A stretch of DNA of 64,000 bases from Patulibacter brassicae (GTDB lineage Bacteria; Actinomycetota; Thermoleophilia; Solirubrobacterales; Solirubrobacteraceae): positions 1-64,000 of the forward strand of contig NZ_JAXAVX010000007.1 of assembly GCF_033949425.1 (NCBI RefSeq), read 5' to 3'. The translations under genes and the position numbers were made by a program. Under the pieces are notes generated by a model. That model was not told where the DNA came from. It searched no databases and saw only the letters and a list, made by a program, of their open reading frames with translations. Below, in pieces: positions 34,461-44,400 of this stretch. Position 1 is the stretch's first letter. Each line of letters opens with the position of its first letter.

Positions 34461-35416
34461 TCGTACTTCACCCGCGGGTCGATGACGGCGTAGAGGAGGT
34501 CGACGATCAGCGCCGAGATGCAGACGAAGAAGGCGAGGAAGAGGACGGTCGCCTGGATCGTCGCCACGTCGCCGCGCTGGATCGCGTCGAAGGACAGCCG
34601 GCCGAGGCCGGGGATGTTGAAGACGGACTCCGTGAGGATCGCGTTGCCGCCGATGAGGAAGCCGACGTCGACGCCCAGGGCCGTGACGATCGGCGTGATC
34701 GCGGCGCGCGCGCCGTGGCGGGCGACGACCCGCCGCTCGGTCAGGCCCTTCGCGCGCGCGGTCCGGATGTAGTCCTCGCTCATCGTCTCGAGCATGCTCG
34801 AGCGCAGCAGGCGGGCGTAGATGGCGGAGAACGCGGCCGCGAGGACCATCCACGGCAGGACCATCGCCCACGCGCGGTCGAGGACGTTCGAGGCGTCGGC
34901 GTAGGAGCCGGCCCCGGGGAAGACCTTGAACTGGCCGATGTCGCTGGCGAAGAGGTAGAGCGCGACGAGGCCCAGCCAGTAGACCGGGGCCGAGATCGCC
35001 ACGAGCGCGCCGCCCATCGCCAGGCGGTCGGGGATCGATCCGCGCCGCAGCGCCGAGATCGTCCCGACGACGGCGGCCACGGCGAGCCAGAGGATCGCGG
35101 CCCCGACGACGAGCCAGACCGTCGCGCCGAGCGCGTCGAGCAGCAGGGGGCGGAGCTCGGCGTCGGAGATGTAGGAGCGACCGAAGTCGAAGTGCGCGGC
35201 GTTCCAGAGGAAGTCGCCGAGCTGCTGGTACCACGGGTTGTCGAGCCCGAGCGACTCGCGGATCGCGTCGAGACGGTCCTGCGTCGGGGCCTTGCCGGCC
35301 CGGGCGCGCACGGGGTCGCCGGACGGCAGGACGCGGAACAGGACGTACGCCACCGTCGTGATGACGACGAGCGTCACCACGGTCCAGAGCAGGCGTCGGA
35401 TGATGTATCGGGCCAC
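34457..35416 (-). CDS. oppB: Peptide ABC transporter permease (OppB/DppB type)
   Basis: 319 aa with six transmembrane helices starting RRLLWTVVTLVVITTVAYVLF. The EAA coupling loop is DYIRTARAKGLTERRVVARHG, and the segment GLDNPWYQQLGDFLWNAAHFDFGRSY is typical of the DppB external loop. It pairs with OppC to form the channel. It follows a 108-nt gap with a strong hairpin after oppA, and overlaps oppD by 4 nt. Confidence 0.94.
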   Translation of the reverse strand: MARYIIRRLLWTVVTLVVITTVAYVLFRVLPSGDPVRARAGKAPTQDRLDAIRESLGLDNPWYQQLGDFLWNAAHFDFGRSYISDAELRPLLLDALGATVWLVVGAAILWLAVAAVVGTISALRRGSIPDRLAMGGALVAISAPVYWLGLVALYLFASDIGQFKVFPGAGSYADASNVLDRAWAMVLPWMVLAAAFSAIYARLLRSSMLETMSEDYIRTARAKGLTERRVVARHGARAAITPIVTALGVDVGFLIGGNAILTESVFNIPGLGRLSFDAIQRGDVATIQATVLFLAFFVCISALIVDLLYAVIDPRVKYE

Positions 35417-35463
35417 GGGAGAGGGTGCGATCCGTCGGGGAAGGGGAGGTCGGGTGGAGCGGG

Positions 35464-35509
35464 CCGCCCCCGCCGCCCCCGCCGGCGCGCGGCCGGGGGC
35501 GAGGGGCGG
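35464..35509 (-). terminator. Intergenic hairpin between oppA and oppB
   Basis: CCGCCCC (35464-35470) pairs with GGGGCGG (35503-35509), and within it GCCCCC (35475-35480) pairs with GGGGGC (35495-35500). A stable structure just after the binding-protein gene commonly causes partial termination or protects the 3' end, giving more OppA than permease. Confidence 0.55.
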
Positions 35510-35524
35510 CGGGTGCTCCGGCAG

Positions 35525-37339
35525 CTACTTCAGGGACGTGAAGTTCAGGTCCCAGAGGCTGTTGAACGAGCTCGGGACGCCGATGACGTCCTTCGAGCGC
35601 ACGACCGTCGTCTTGTCGGCGACGAACGGCACGACCGGGGCCGCCTCCACGACCGCCTTGTCGACCGCGGCCCAGTCCTTCAGGCGCTCCTCGCCCGACG
35701 TCGGCAGCGCCTTGTCGATGGCGGCGTCGACCTTCGGGTCCTTCAGGTAGGACAGGTTGTAGGAGACCTGGCCCTTCTCCTTCGGGATCGCGCCGCCCCA
35801 GAACGGCACCTGCAGCAGCGTCGACGGGTCGTTGAAGTCCTTGAACCAGCCGGCGGTGCCGCAGATCGCGACCTTCTTGGACTGCTGACCGCACCACTCG
35901 TTGTAGACGGCGTCCTGCGGGACGAGGCGCAGGCGGACGTTGAAGCCCATCCGCTTGTACTCGTTCGCGGCCACCTGCGCGGCGGCCTTGCCCGGATCGG
36001 CGTTCGCGCCGACCATCAGCAGGGACTCCTTGCCCTCGTACTTGCCCGAGGCGTAGCCGGCCTTCTTGAAGTACTGCGCCGAGAGCTCGGCGTTGCCCTT
36101 CGGGAAGTTCATGAAGTCGACGCCGAAGCCCTTCTCGCCGCCGGCCTCCTCGTAGCCCGGGAAGCCCTCGGTGAGGAAGTGGGTCGGGATCGGCCCGACG
36201 AACCGGCCGCCGCGCGCCTTGCGGGCCGCGTCGCGGTTGAAGCCGGCGACGACCGCGCGACGGACGTCCGGGTTGTCGAACGGCTTGATGTTCGTGTTCA
36301 TCGCGAAGTAGCGGAAGCCGCCCGACGGGGTCTGGGCGTACTGGTCCTTGGTCCGCGTCGCGAGCTGCTCGAGGATGTTCGCCGGCGGGTTCGTGTCGAG
36401 CAGGAGGTGGCTGCCGTCGATGACCTGCCGCGCGGCGACGGTGCCGTCGGAGACGTCCGTCTTGATGTTCCACTGGTCGACGTAGGCGGGCCGGAAGTCC
36501 GTCTTCGCGTCCCAGTTCGGGTTGCGCACGAGGGTGATCCGCTTCGTCTTCACCCAGCCGATCCCGTCGACCTTGCCCGCGGCGTTGTTCTTCACCATGT
36601 ACGGGCCGGTGCCGACGAGGTTGTCCTGGTACGTCGACGGGTTGCTCTTGTCGAACTTCGACGCGTACTCGCGCGGCACCGGGGCGGTGTAGGGCAGCAC
36701 CATCGACTGGATGAACTGCGCGGCGTAGGGCTTCGTGAGCTTGAAGACGAGCGTGTGGTCGTCCGGCGTCTCGATGCCCTTGATGTCCGGCGTCGAGCCC
36801 TGGAGGTCCGAGGGGGCGCCCTCGATGAAGTCGAAGTAGTTCGTGTAGCCGCCCGGCGAGCTCTTCGTGAAGAGGCGCTCGATGGCGTACTTGAAGTCGT
36901 CGGCCTTGATCTCGCGGTCGACGGGCGGCGAGAACTTCACGCCGCGCTTGAGCTTCACGGTGACCGTGCGGTTGTCGGCGGAGGCCTCCGGCACCGCCTC
37001 GGCGAGGTCGGGGATGACCTCCTTGGCGTTGTTCGGCTGGAAGTAGAGGAGCCGCCGCTGCGTCGCCTCCGCCACGAGGAAGCCGAACTGGTAGTAGCTC
37101 TGGCCCGGGTCCATGTAGTCGACGTCGGACGCCGAGAGCATGGTGCCCACGCCGCCGCGCTTGCCCTTCGGCGGCGTCTGGCTCGGGTCGTAGGCGCCTG
37201 GGGCGATGGCGGAGCCGCTGCCGCCGCCGGAGCCGGAGCTCGACGAGGAGCCGGAGTCGTCGTCGCCGCAGGCCGTGAGGCCGGCGGCGCCGACGGTGAC
37301 GGCCGCGATCGCGAGTGGCACGCTGAGGATGCGTCGCAT
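35525..37339 (-). CDS. oppA: Peptide-binding lipoprotein of the ABC importer (SBP_bac_5, OppA/DppA type)
   Basis: 604 aa. The signal peptide has lipobox GLTACG (Cys near residue 24), followed by a Ser/Gly/Asp linker that tethers the protein outside the membrane. The SBP_bac_5 domain covers the rest, with DVDYMDPGQSYYQF, TVTVKLKRGVKFSPPV, DDFKYAIERLF, NPNWDAKTDFRP and AMNTNIKPFDNPDVRRAV all in the expected order. The ATG has AAAGGA about eight bases upstream. It lies between oppC and oppB. The ligand, peptide or another solute such as a glycoside, cannot be told. Confidence 0.94.
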   Translation of the reverse strand: MRRILSVPLAIAAVTVGAAGLTACGDDDSGSSSSSGSGGGSGSAIAPGAYDPSQTPPKGKRGGVGTMLSASDVDYMDPGQSYYQFGFLVAEATQRRLLYFQPNNAKEVIPDLAEAVPEASADNRTVTVKLKRGVKFSPPVDREIKADDFKYAIERLFTKSSPGGYTNYFDFIEGAPSDLQGSTPDIKGIETPDDHTLVFKLTKPYAAQFIQSMVLPYTAPVPREYASKFDKSNPSTYQDNLVGTGPYMVKNNAAGKVDGIGWVKTKRITLVRNPNWDAKTDFRPAYVDQWNIKTDVSDGTVAARQVIDGSHLLLDTNPPANILEQLATRTKDQYAQTPSGGFRYFAMNTNIKPFDNPDVRRAVVAGFNRDAARKARGGRFVGPIPTHFLTEGFPGYEEAGGEKGFGVDFMNFPKGNAELSAQYFKKAGYASGKYEGKESLLMVGANADPGKAAAQVAANEYKRMGFNVRLRLVPQDAVYNEWCGQQSKKVAICGTAGWFKDFNDPSTLLQVPFWGGAIPKEKGQVSYNLSYLKDPKVDAAIDKALPTSGEERLKDWAAVDKAVVEAAPVVPFVADKTTVVRSKDVIGVPSSFNSLWDLNFTSLK

Positions 37340-37423
37340 CGACGTGTCCTTTCTGTCCTGGGGGTGTCGGGGGAACGAGGGGCCCGACGACGCGACCGCC
37401 GCCGGACGAGGGTCAAGCGGGGA

Positions 37424-38407
37424 TCAGCCCTTGCTCGTGCGGGGGTTGATCGCGTCCTGGAAGCCGTCCCCGAGGATGTTGAACGCGAGGACGGTGAAGA
37501 GCAGGGCGAGGCCGGGGAACAACATGAACCACCAGGCCGTCTCGAAGATCTTGATCGCGTCGGAGATCATCGCCCCCCAGCTCGGCGTGCTCGGGTCCAC
37601 GCCGACGCCGAGGAACGACAGCGCCGCCTCGGCGAGGATGTTCTGGGGGATGAGGACCGTCGCGTAGACGATCAGGGGCGCCGTGAGGTTCGGCAGGATC
37701 TCGCGAAAGATGATCCGGCGGTCGCGGGCGCCGAGCGACCGCGCCGCCTCGACGAACTCCTTCTCGCGCAGCGACAGCACCTGGCCGCGGACGAGCCGGG
37801 CGACGTACGGCCAGGACGTCAGCGAGATGACGATGACGACGACCCAGAGCCCGGGCTGCAGCGTGACCGGCCCGATCTCGCAGCCGTCGGCGCAGGCCAC
37901 GGAGAGCCCGATGCCGAGGAGGATCGTCGGGAAGGCGAGCGTCATCTCGGTGACGCGGCTGATGAACGCGTCGAGCTTGCCGCGGTAGAAGCCCGCCAGC
38001 AGCCCGAGGACGGTGCCGATGGTCATCGTCACCGCGGTCGCCACGAGGGCGACGAGCATCGAGACGCGGGCGCCGTAGAGGACGCGCGAGAGGACGTCGC
38101 GGCCGCGGTCGTCGACGCCGAACGGATGCGCGCCGGACGGCCCGACGGGCGAGCCGAAGTCGTTCAGGGCGTCGTCGTTCTGGAAGTTCGGGTCCGGCAG
38201 CCCGAAGAGCTTCACGATGACCGGCGCGAGGATCGCGATCAGGACGACGACCGCGATGAACCCGAGGGCGACGATCGCCACCCGGTCGCGCTTCAGCCGG
38301 CCCCAGAAGAGCTGGGCCGGCGAGCGCGCGGCGATCGGCGCCGCGGAGGCGTCGGCGTCGGGAAGGGGCGGTTCGGGGCCTGGCTCGGCCGCGATCGTCG
38401 TGCTCAT
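37424..38407 (-). CDS. oppC: Peptide ABC transporter permease (OppC/DppC type)
   Basis: 327 aa. An N-terminal cytoplasmic Ala/Pro-rich leader (1-30) precedes the OppC_N helix (DRVAIVALGFIAVVVLIAILAPVI) and five more membrane segments. The EAA loop is EFVEAARSLGARDRRIIFREILPN. The loop HPFGVDDRGRDVLSRVLYGARVS is diagnostic of the family. It is the first gene of the five-gene importer operon, an order (C-A-B-D-F) different from the classical A-B-C-D-F. Confidence 0.94.
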   Translation of the reverse strand: MSTTIAAEPGPEPPLPDADASAAPIAARSPAQLFWGRLKRDRVAIVALGFIAVVVLIAILAPVIVKLFGLPDPNFQNDDALNDFGSPVGPSGAHPFGVDDRGRDVLSRVLYGARVSMLVALVATAVTMTIGTVLGLLAGFYRGKLDAFISRVTEMTLAFPTILLGIGLSVACADGCEIGPVTLQPGLWVVVIVISLTSWPYVARLVRGQVLSLREKEFVEAARSLGARDRRIIFREILPNLTAPLIVYATVLIPQNILAEAALSFLGVGVDPSTPSWGAMISDAIKIFETAWWFMLFPGLALLFTVLAFNILGDGFQDAINPRTSKG

Positions 38408-38687
38408 CGGGGGATCGGGACCTCGGGGGAGGAGGCGACTCGGCGGGTGCTCAGGGGCGGCCGGTGAGCGGTCGGGCCGCTCATCGGGCGACTCTACCGC
38501 CGCCCCGTTCGTCGGTGAGGTTTCTTGACCAAGAACGTCCGGCGACGATTGTCCGGGCGGACAACGGCGTCGCCGCCGGGGCTGTGCCACGCGTGCGGGG
38601 TCGTTCCCCGGCGGGGCCCCGGTCCGGTCCGCCGGACGGCCCCGGCGGGGGGCCATCGCGCCCGTCCGGGCGGGCCGCGCGCGGCGC
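38408..38687. other. Intergenic region upstream of the peptide importer operon
   Basis: 280 bp without a gene between oppC and dtd, both on the minus strand. It should hold the opp promoter. It contains two adjacent perfect palindromes (38522-38564) and, nearer dtd, GC-rich inverted repeats around 38610-38655 that probably terminate dtd transcription. Confidence 0.6.
38522..38564. promoter_or_regulatory. Two palindromes upstream of the opp operon
   Basis: TTCTTGACCAAGAA (38522-38535) is a perfect 14-bp palindrome and TTGTCCGGGCGGACAA (38549-38564) a perfect 16-bp one, 115-157 bp upstream of oppC. Both stand out from the GC-rich surroundings. The second has the TTGTCC-GGACAA look of GntR-type operators. 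No regulator gene is adjacent, so the cognate protein must be elsewhere. Confidence 0.55.
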
Positions 38688-39122
38688 TCAGCGCGGGTCG
38701 CGCTCGACGAGCAGCGTCACCGGCCCGTCGTTCACCGACCGGACCGCCATGTCGGCGCCGAAGATCCCGCGCTGCGCGCCGAGCCGCGCGCAGAAGCGCT
38801 CGTAGAGCGGCTCGGCCTCCGGCCCCGGCGCCGCGCGCGACCACGAGGGACGGGTGCCCTTGCGGGTGTCGCCGTAGAGCGTGAACTGACTGACGCAGAG
38901 GATCCCGCGCGCCGGGTCGGCCCCCACCGGGTCCTCCATCCGCCCGTCCGGGCCGGCGAAGAGCCGCAGCGCGGCGACCTTGTCGGCGATCCAGTCGCAG
39001 GTCGCCTCGTCGTCGCCGCGCGCGACGCCGAGCAGGACGAGCAGCCCCGGCCCGATCGCCCCGACGACCGCGCCGTCGACGACGACGGAGGCCTCGCTCA
39101 CCCGCTGCACCAGCGCACGCAT
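38688..39122 (-). CDS. dtd: D-aminoacyl-tRNA deacylase
   Basis: 144 aa, normal length for Dtd, which hydrolyses D-aminoacyl-tRNA (and Gly-tRNA-Ala) to keep translation homochiral. Start MRALVQRVSEASVVVDG, active-site motif LCVSQFTLYGDTRKGTRPSW (Ser-Gln-Phe-Thr), and the cross-subunit motif VNDGPVTLL (the GP pair that excludes L-amino acids as NxGPxT) are intact. Confidence 0.97.
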   Translation of the reverse strand: MRALVQRVSEASVVVDGAVVGAIGPGLLVLLGVARGDDEATCDWIADKVAALRLFAGPDGRMEDPVGADPARGILCVSQFTLYGDTRKGTRPSWSRAAPGPEAEPLYERFCARLGAQRGIFGADMAVRSVNDGPVTLLVERDPR

Positions 39123-39190
39123 CGCGTCGAGCGTCGCAGCTCGCGACGGGCCGCGGCCGCCGGACGGGCCCCTGCCGGCGGTCCGTGCGA

Positions 39191-40114
39191 TCAGAGCGCG
39201 GTCGCCACGAGCGCGCCGACGGTGACGATCGCGGTCGTCCAGACGATCGCGCCCGCGATCGGGCGCAGGTCGAGCCCGAACCGGTGCGCGACGAGCATCC
39301 CGTTGAGGCCCGTCGGCGCGACGGCCTGCAGGAGCATCCCGTCGGGGAGGTCCAGCAGCGCCGCCGACGCGCCGACGACGATCGCGGGCGCGACGAGCAG
39401 GCGCAGCACGATCACGACGACGATCGGCCGCGTCAGCGGGGGCGGCAGCACGGGCACGCCGTCCTCCGCCTCGCGGCCGAGCTGGATCCCGACGACGAGG
39501 AAGCCGACCGGCAGCAGCGCGACGACGATCACGCGCGCGACGTCGGCGGCCCACTCCGGCGCGTCCCACGGCACGGCGAGGCCGAGGATCGCCGCCCACA
39601 GCAGCGGGTTGCGCAGGAACGCGCCGAGCCGGCTCTCGCCGTCGGCCCCGGCGCCGACGTCCGGGCTGCACGCGGCGCCGACCGCGAACGCGATCCCGAA
39701 GAACATCGGGCCCGAGACGAAGCTGTCCCACGCGATCGCCGGGCCGAGCGCGTCGTGCCCGAGCACCGCCTGGCTGAACGGCAGGCCGAAGTACCCGGTG
39801 TTCGCGAGGATCACCGCCAGCACGACGCCGCCGACGGTCGCGCGCGGCAGGCGCAGCCAGCGCTCGGCGGCGAGCCAGGCCAGCACGCCGACGATCCCCA
39901 GCACGACGTACGCCGCGGCGATGCCGCTCAGCAGCGTCGCGTCGAGGTGCAGCCGGGAGACGAGGACGAGGTAGACCGGCGGGAGGACCCAGAGCAGCAT
40001 GAGCCGCATCGCGCCCTGCGAGGCGGCGACCGCGCCCTCGTGCCAGCGCCGCTCGGCGAGGAGCCCGCCGCCGACGGCGAGCACCATCGTCACGACGAGC
40101 AGCGGCAGGCTCAC
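39191..40114 (-). CDS. AEC-family transporter (auxin-efflux-carrier type)
   Basis: 307 aa with about nine or ten transmembrane helices. The broken-helix motifs of the family appear as ILANTGYFGLPFSQAVLG and a second pattern near APTGLNGMLVAHRFG. Bacterial members export or exchange small organic acids such as malate. The GTG start overlaps the stop of the GNAT gene (GTGA). The substrate is unknown. Confidence 0.88.
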   Translation of the reverse strand: MSLPLLVVTMVLAVGGGLLAERRWHEGAVAASQGAMRLMLLWVLPPVYLVLVSRLHLDATLLSGIAAAYVVLGIVGVLAWLAAERWLRLPRATVGGVVLAVILANTGYFGLPFSQAVLGHDALGPAIAWDSFVSGPMFFGIAFAVGAACSPDVGAGADGESRLGAFLRNPLLWAAILGLAVPWDAPEWAADVARVIVVALLPVGFLVVGIQLGREAEDGVPVLPPPLTRPIVVVIVLRLLVAPAIVVGASAALLDLPDGMLLQAVAPTGLNGMLVAHRFGLDLRPIAGAIVWTTAIVTVGALVATAL

Positions 40115-40593
40115 CGGCGGGCGGCGCGCCGTGGCCGCCGCGGCACGACCTCGCGCGCCATCCACACGTGGGGGATGTCCGTCCCGGGCTCGTCGAACGG
40201 CTCGCTCGTCCGTCGGTAGCCGGCGCGCTCGTAGAGCGACGCCGCGGAGAGCTGGGCCGCGAGCCGCAGCTCCTCCGCCCGGACGTCCTGCGCGTACTCG
40301 ACCGCCCGGTCCAGCAGCGCCGACGCGATCCCGCGGCCGCGGTACGCGGCGTCGACCGCGACCCGCCCGACCTTCACCGTCGTGCCGCGCACGATGAGCC
40401 GGATGGTGCCGACGACCCGGCCGTCCGGCGCGACGGCGATCCCGTGCCGCGCCACGGCGTCCTGGTCGTCGACCTCGAGCTCGCGCGGCACGCCCTGCTC
40501 GTCGCAGAACACGCGGATGCGCAGCTCCTGGGCCTGGCGCAGCTCGGCGGCCTGGGTGACCCAGCGCAGCGTCACGGGGCGGTCGTCGGTCAT
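40111..40593 (-). CDS. GNAT-family N-acetyltransferase (ElaA/PhnO-like)
   Basis: 160 aa. The opening RVFCDEQGVPRELEVDDQD is the hallmark of the ElaA-like subgroup. The acetyl-CoA binding loop is VGRVAVDAAYRGRGIASALL (R/Q-x-x-G-x-G/A as RGRGIA). The later strand ELRLAAQLSAASLYERAGYRR completes the fold. The ATG at 40593 is chosen over an upstream frame-open start. It is coupled to the AEC transporter, which may mean the acetylated product is exported; that link is speculative. Confidence 0.9.
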   Translation of the reverse strand: MTDDRPVTLRWVTQAAELRQAQELRIRVFCDEQGVPRELEVDDQDAVARHGIAVAPDGRVVGTIRLIVRGTTVKVGRVAVDAAYRGRGIASALLDRAVEYAQDVRAEELRLAAQLSAASLYERAGYRRTSEPFDEPGTDIPHVWMAREVVPRRPRRAARR

Positions 40594-40651
40594 CGAGTCC
40601 TCGGGCGGGGGTGCACCGGCGGGGAACCGGCGGGACGGGGCGGGCACGCCG

Positions 40652-41245
40652 TCAGCCGGCGGCGCGCCCGTAGCGCCGCAGGTCCCCGACCAGGTCCTCG
40701 TAGGTCCGGTAGGAGCCCTGCTTCACCTGCACGATACGCCCGTCGGGATCGAGGAAGATCGTCGACGGGGTGCTGACGGCCCCGGCGCCGAGCGCGACGG
40801 CGAGCCGGCCCTCCGGGTCCTGGAGGTGCGGGTACGCCGTCGGCTGCCGGCGGAGGAAGGCGCGCGCCTTCCCCGGCTGATCGCGGACGTCGACGCCGAG
40901 GAACGCGATCCGCGCGCCGTGCTCGGCGACCGCGCGCCGCAGCAGCGGGAACTCGGCGCGGCAGGGCCCGCACCACGCGCCCCAGAGGTTCAGCACGACC
41001 GGGTGCCCGCGCAGCCGGCGCAGCACCGCACGGGCCCGGCGCTCGCCGGCCGGCAGGAGCGCCGGGCCGTCGGCGTAGAGCGACCGCAGCGCGGGCGGGG
41101 CGCCGGCGAGGCGCCGCGCGACCTCCGCCCGGTCCGGGACGGCGGTGGCGTCGGGCCCGCCGCCGTCGCTCTGCAGCAGGCCGACGACGAGGACGACCGC
41201 GACGGCGAGCACCGCCAGGGCGACGAGCGGACGGCTCCAGCGCAC
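40652..41245 (-). CDS. TlpA/ResA-like membrane-anchored thioredoxin
   Basis: 197 aa. One N-terminal membrane anchor (LVALAVLAVAVVLVVGLL), then a thioredoxin fold facing outside. The redox motif is WGAWCGPCRAEF (CGPC), and the cis-Pro is in AVSTPSTIFLDPDG. Proteins of this type reduce apocytochrome c or other exported thiols. The ccm cluster 12 kb away makes a role in cytochrome maturation plausible. The GTG at 41245 is chosen because it places the anchor at the N-terminus. It is divergent from the helicase gene. Confidence 0.9.
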   Translation of the reverse strand: MRWSRPLVALAVLAVAVVLVVGLLQSDGGGPDATAVPDRAEVARRLAGAPPALRSLYADGPALLPAGERRARAVLRRLRGHPVVLNLWGAWCGPCRAEFPLLRRAVAEHGARIAFLGVDVRDQPGKARAFLRRQPTAYPHLQDPEGRLAVALGAGAVSTPSTIFLDPDGRIVQVKQGSYRTYEDLVGDLRRYGRAAG

Positions 41246-41465
41246 CCGTGGAGTGTCGCCGATCGTGGCGGGACGCCGTCCTACCCCGGACGGACGAGGG
41301 CCGGGCGCCTGCGGCCGGGGCGTCCGGTACTCTCTGGCGTGCCTGTACGGGCGGGGTCCAGTCGATTCCCCGGTCACCGCCCGCTGGTGCCCCTCCCGCT
41401 GTCGATCGCGCTCCCTGCGTGGATCGGCCGGCATCGGGTCCTCTCGCATTCCCATCGAGCCGCGC
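41246..41465. other. Divergent intergenic region, TlpA-like gene and helicase
   Basis: 220 bp that must contain both promoters. TACTCT at about 41330 is a possible -10 for the helicase without a clear -35. No gene is supported; the helicase frame stays open upstream but the sequence is Arg/Pro/Ser-rich. Confidence 0.5.
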
Positions 41466-44400
41466 ATGGCGAACCATCCGTCGGTGGCCACGGAGGCCAC
41501 GCCCGTTCCGTCCCGCGACGTCCCGTCGCACGAGGACGTGCTGCGCGTCGCCGCGTTCACGCACGAGCCGTTCGTCTGCGACGACGAGGTCGCCGCCGAG
41601 GTCCTCGCCCCGGGCACGATGCGGCGCGTCGCCTTCGACCTGGCGCTGGCGGAGCTCGAGGCGGGCGCCGCGGAGCCGAGCCAGAAGTGGCGGCGCCGCT
41701 GGTCGATGCTCCTGGGCCTCGACCGGACGCTGCACCACGACGAGCCCGCGCTCGCCGACGGCACGACGCTCAACCCGCACCAGGTCGACGCGCTCTCGGG
41801 CACGTACGCCGCGCTCCTGGCCGACGCCCAGCGGCGCGCCCGCGGCGGCGGCGACGAGGACGACGAGCTCGTCCTCTCGTTCGAGGAGCCACCCGCCCCC
41901 GAGCCGGAGGAGGAGCCCGCCCCGAAGGCGGCCGAGGTCCCGGCGGAGGAGGACGAGGACGAGGACGACGACCGCGACGAGGACCCGCCGGACGCCGAGG
42001 AGGAGCTCGAGGAGCTGCCCGAGCTCGACGCCGCCACCGCGGCGAAGCTCGACTCGGCCTACGACGACGAGGGCGAGGAGGACGTCGACGAGGACATCGA
42101 CCAGCTCGCCCTCGACGACCCGAACGCCCACAAGCGCTTCTGGTTCGAGCACGCGACGGGCGCCGGCAAGACCGTCGCCGCGATGGGCTTCGTGGAGAGC
42201 TGCCGCTCGGGCGGCATCCTCATCCTCACCCACCGCCGCAACCTCGTCGACCAGTTCATCGCCGAGCTGCGCGACCGCGGCTACGGCGACCGGCTCTCCA
42301 AGCCGCTGCTCGGCGACGCCGACGACGCGCACGGCCCGGTCACGATCGAGACGTACCAGTGGTTCGTCCGCAACGCCGGCCAGATCTCGGGCGCCTACAC
42401 CGTCGTCATCTGCGACGAGGCCCACACCGCGCTCGGCGACAAGACCTCCGCGGCGATCCGCGCGTGGACGGGTCCGATCTTCATCGGCATGACGGCGACC
42501 GGCGCGCTCATCGCCCGCCACGTCACCGACCTCTTCCCGACCCAGACCTCGCGCTTCGACCTCGCGCAGGCCGCCCGTCGCGGCGTCATCGCGCCGCTGC
42601 GCGCGCTGCGGATCCCGCCGGGACCGGGCGTGCGCACGATCGCCAAGGTGCCGCTGCGCAAGGGCGAGGTCGACATGGAGTTCGACCAGGACGAGCTGGC
42701 CAAGCTCCTCGACCAGGTCCCGTTCAACCTCGCGATCGCCGACCTCTACCGGACGCGGTTCCGCAACGCCCCGGGCGTCGTCTACGCCGCCGGCGTCCAG
42801 CACGCCTACAACGTGGCCGAGAGCTTCCGCGCCGCCGGCATGAAGGCCGAGGCCGTCTCCGGCGAGACGAACAAGCGCGAGCTCGCGAAGATCCTCGCCC
42901 AGTACGAGGCGGGCGAGATCGACGTCCTCGTCAACGCCCAGCTGCTCGCCGAGGGCTGGAACTCCCCGCGCGCCACGGTCTGCATGCACCTGGCGCCGAC
43001 GGCGTCCAAGCGCATCTACCAGCAGCGCGTGGGCCGCGTGACCCGCCGCCAGCCGGGCAAGGAGGCGGGCGTCGTCGTCGACTTCGTCCACCCCGCGACG
43101 ACGCACGACGACCCCGTCGTGACGCTCCACTCGCTGCTGGACCGCGACGTCTACCGCGGCGGCGCGATCGTCGTCGGTCCCGTCCGCCGCGGCCGCGGCC
43201 GGCGGGTGAAGGTCGAGCGGCGCGTGCTGCCGGTGACCCCGGACATCGAGCGCCGCCGGCAGGTCTTCGAGCGCGAGCTCTGGCGGATCGCCGTCGAGCA
43301 GCTCGACTGGGGCGAGCAGCGCGTCTGGGCCGCGCTGGCGGGGGCGAAGGCGTCGCCGACGAACTGGCGCCGCGCGCGGGCGATGCTGAACTTCGACCGC
43401 TCCGGCGAGCTGCGCCGGCAGTTCCTCGTCACCGCGCTGGAGCGCAACCGCAACCCGCAGCTGCGGCTGCGCGCGGTGCAGGAGATCGCGACGCTGAAGG
43501 AGGCCGAGCCCTTCGACACCGCGATCGACCAGGTCGGCCAGTGGCCGCGGGACGAGCGGCGCGAGGCGTCGCGGATCCTCCTGCAGGCGATGGCCGACCG
43601 CCGGATCGGCCGCCGCGACCAGGCGACCGCCTGGATCTGGCGCCTGGCGGAGTGGACGCGCGACCTCCACGAGGAGTACGCCGCCCAGCGCTGGCCCGCG
43701 ACGAAGCACCTGCTCGGCCTGCTCGTGAACTCCTCGGGCGCCGCGCACGCGCGCAACGCCCGGCGCCTCGTGCACGCCGCCCGCCAGCACGACCGCCGGC
43801 TGCAGGCCGCGCTGCTGGCCGCCGCCGTGGCCCACACGCCGGAGGCCGAGGAGGTCCTGCGCGAGGCGCGCACCCGCCTGGCGCGCAAGCCCGGCGCCCT
43901 CTCCCGCGACCTCCTGAAGGACTTCCCGAAGGGCAAGAAGCGCAAGAAGCGCCCGCGCAAGAAGAAGGGCGGCGGCGAGGGCGCCGAGGCGACGACCGAG
44001 GCCGTCGCCACCGGCGCGGAGGCGGCGACCGGCGAGGGGACGGCGGACGCGACGGCCTCCGAGACCACCGCGACCGCCGAGCCCGGGCAGGGCAAGCGAC
44101 GCCGACGCCGACGCCGTGGCGGCGGGGGTGGAGCCGCCTCCGGCGCGTCGGCCGACGCGACCGCGACCGCCGAGGCCGGCGGGGACGCGCCGACCGCCGG
44201 CGAGGACCGCGCCGTCGGCGATCCGTCGCCGGGTCGCGCCGCGCCGGTCGCCGCGGACGGCGCGCCCGGCGACGACGCCGCGTCGGCGGTCCGCGCGGAC
44301 GCGGTCTCGGCGTCGGACGCTGCGCAGCCGGGCACGAGCGTCGACGGTGCCCCGGCGCGCCGGACCCGGCGCGGCGCCGCGTCGGGGTCGCCCAGGACCT

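Noticed and set aside
34715..38467. A 1250-aa open frame on the plus strand over the opp genes
   Set aside because: It is a shadow of oppB/oppA/oppC, which are unmistakable on the other strand.
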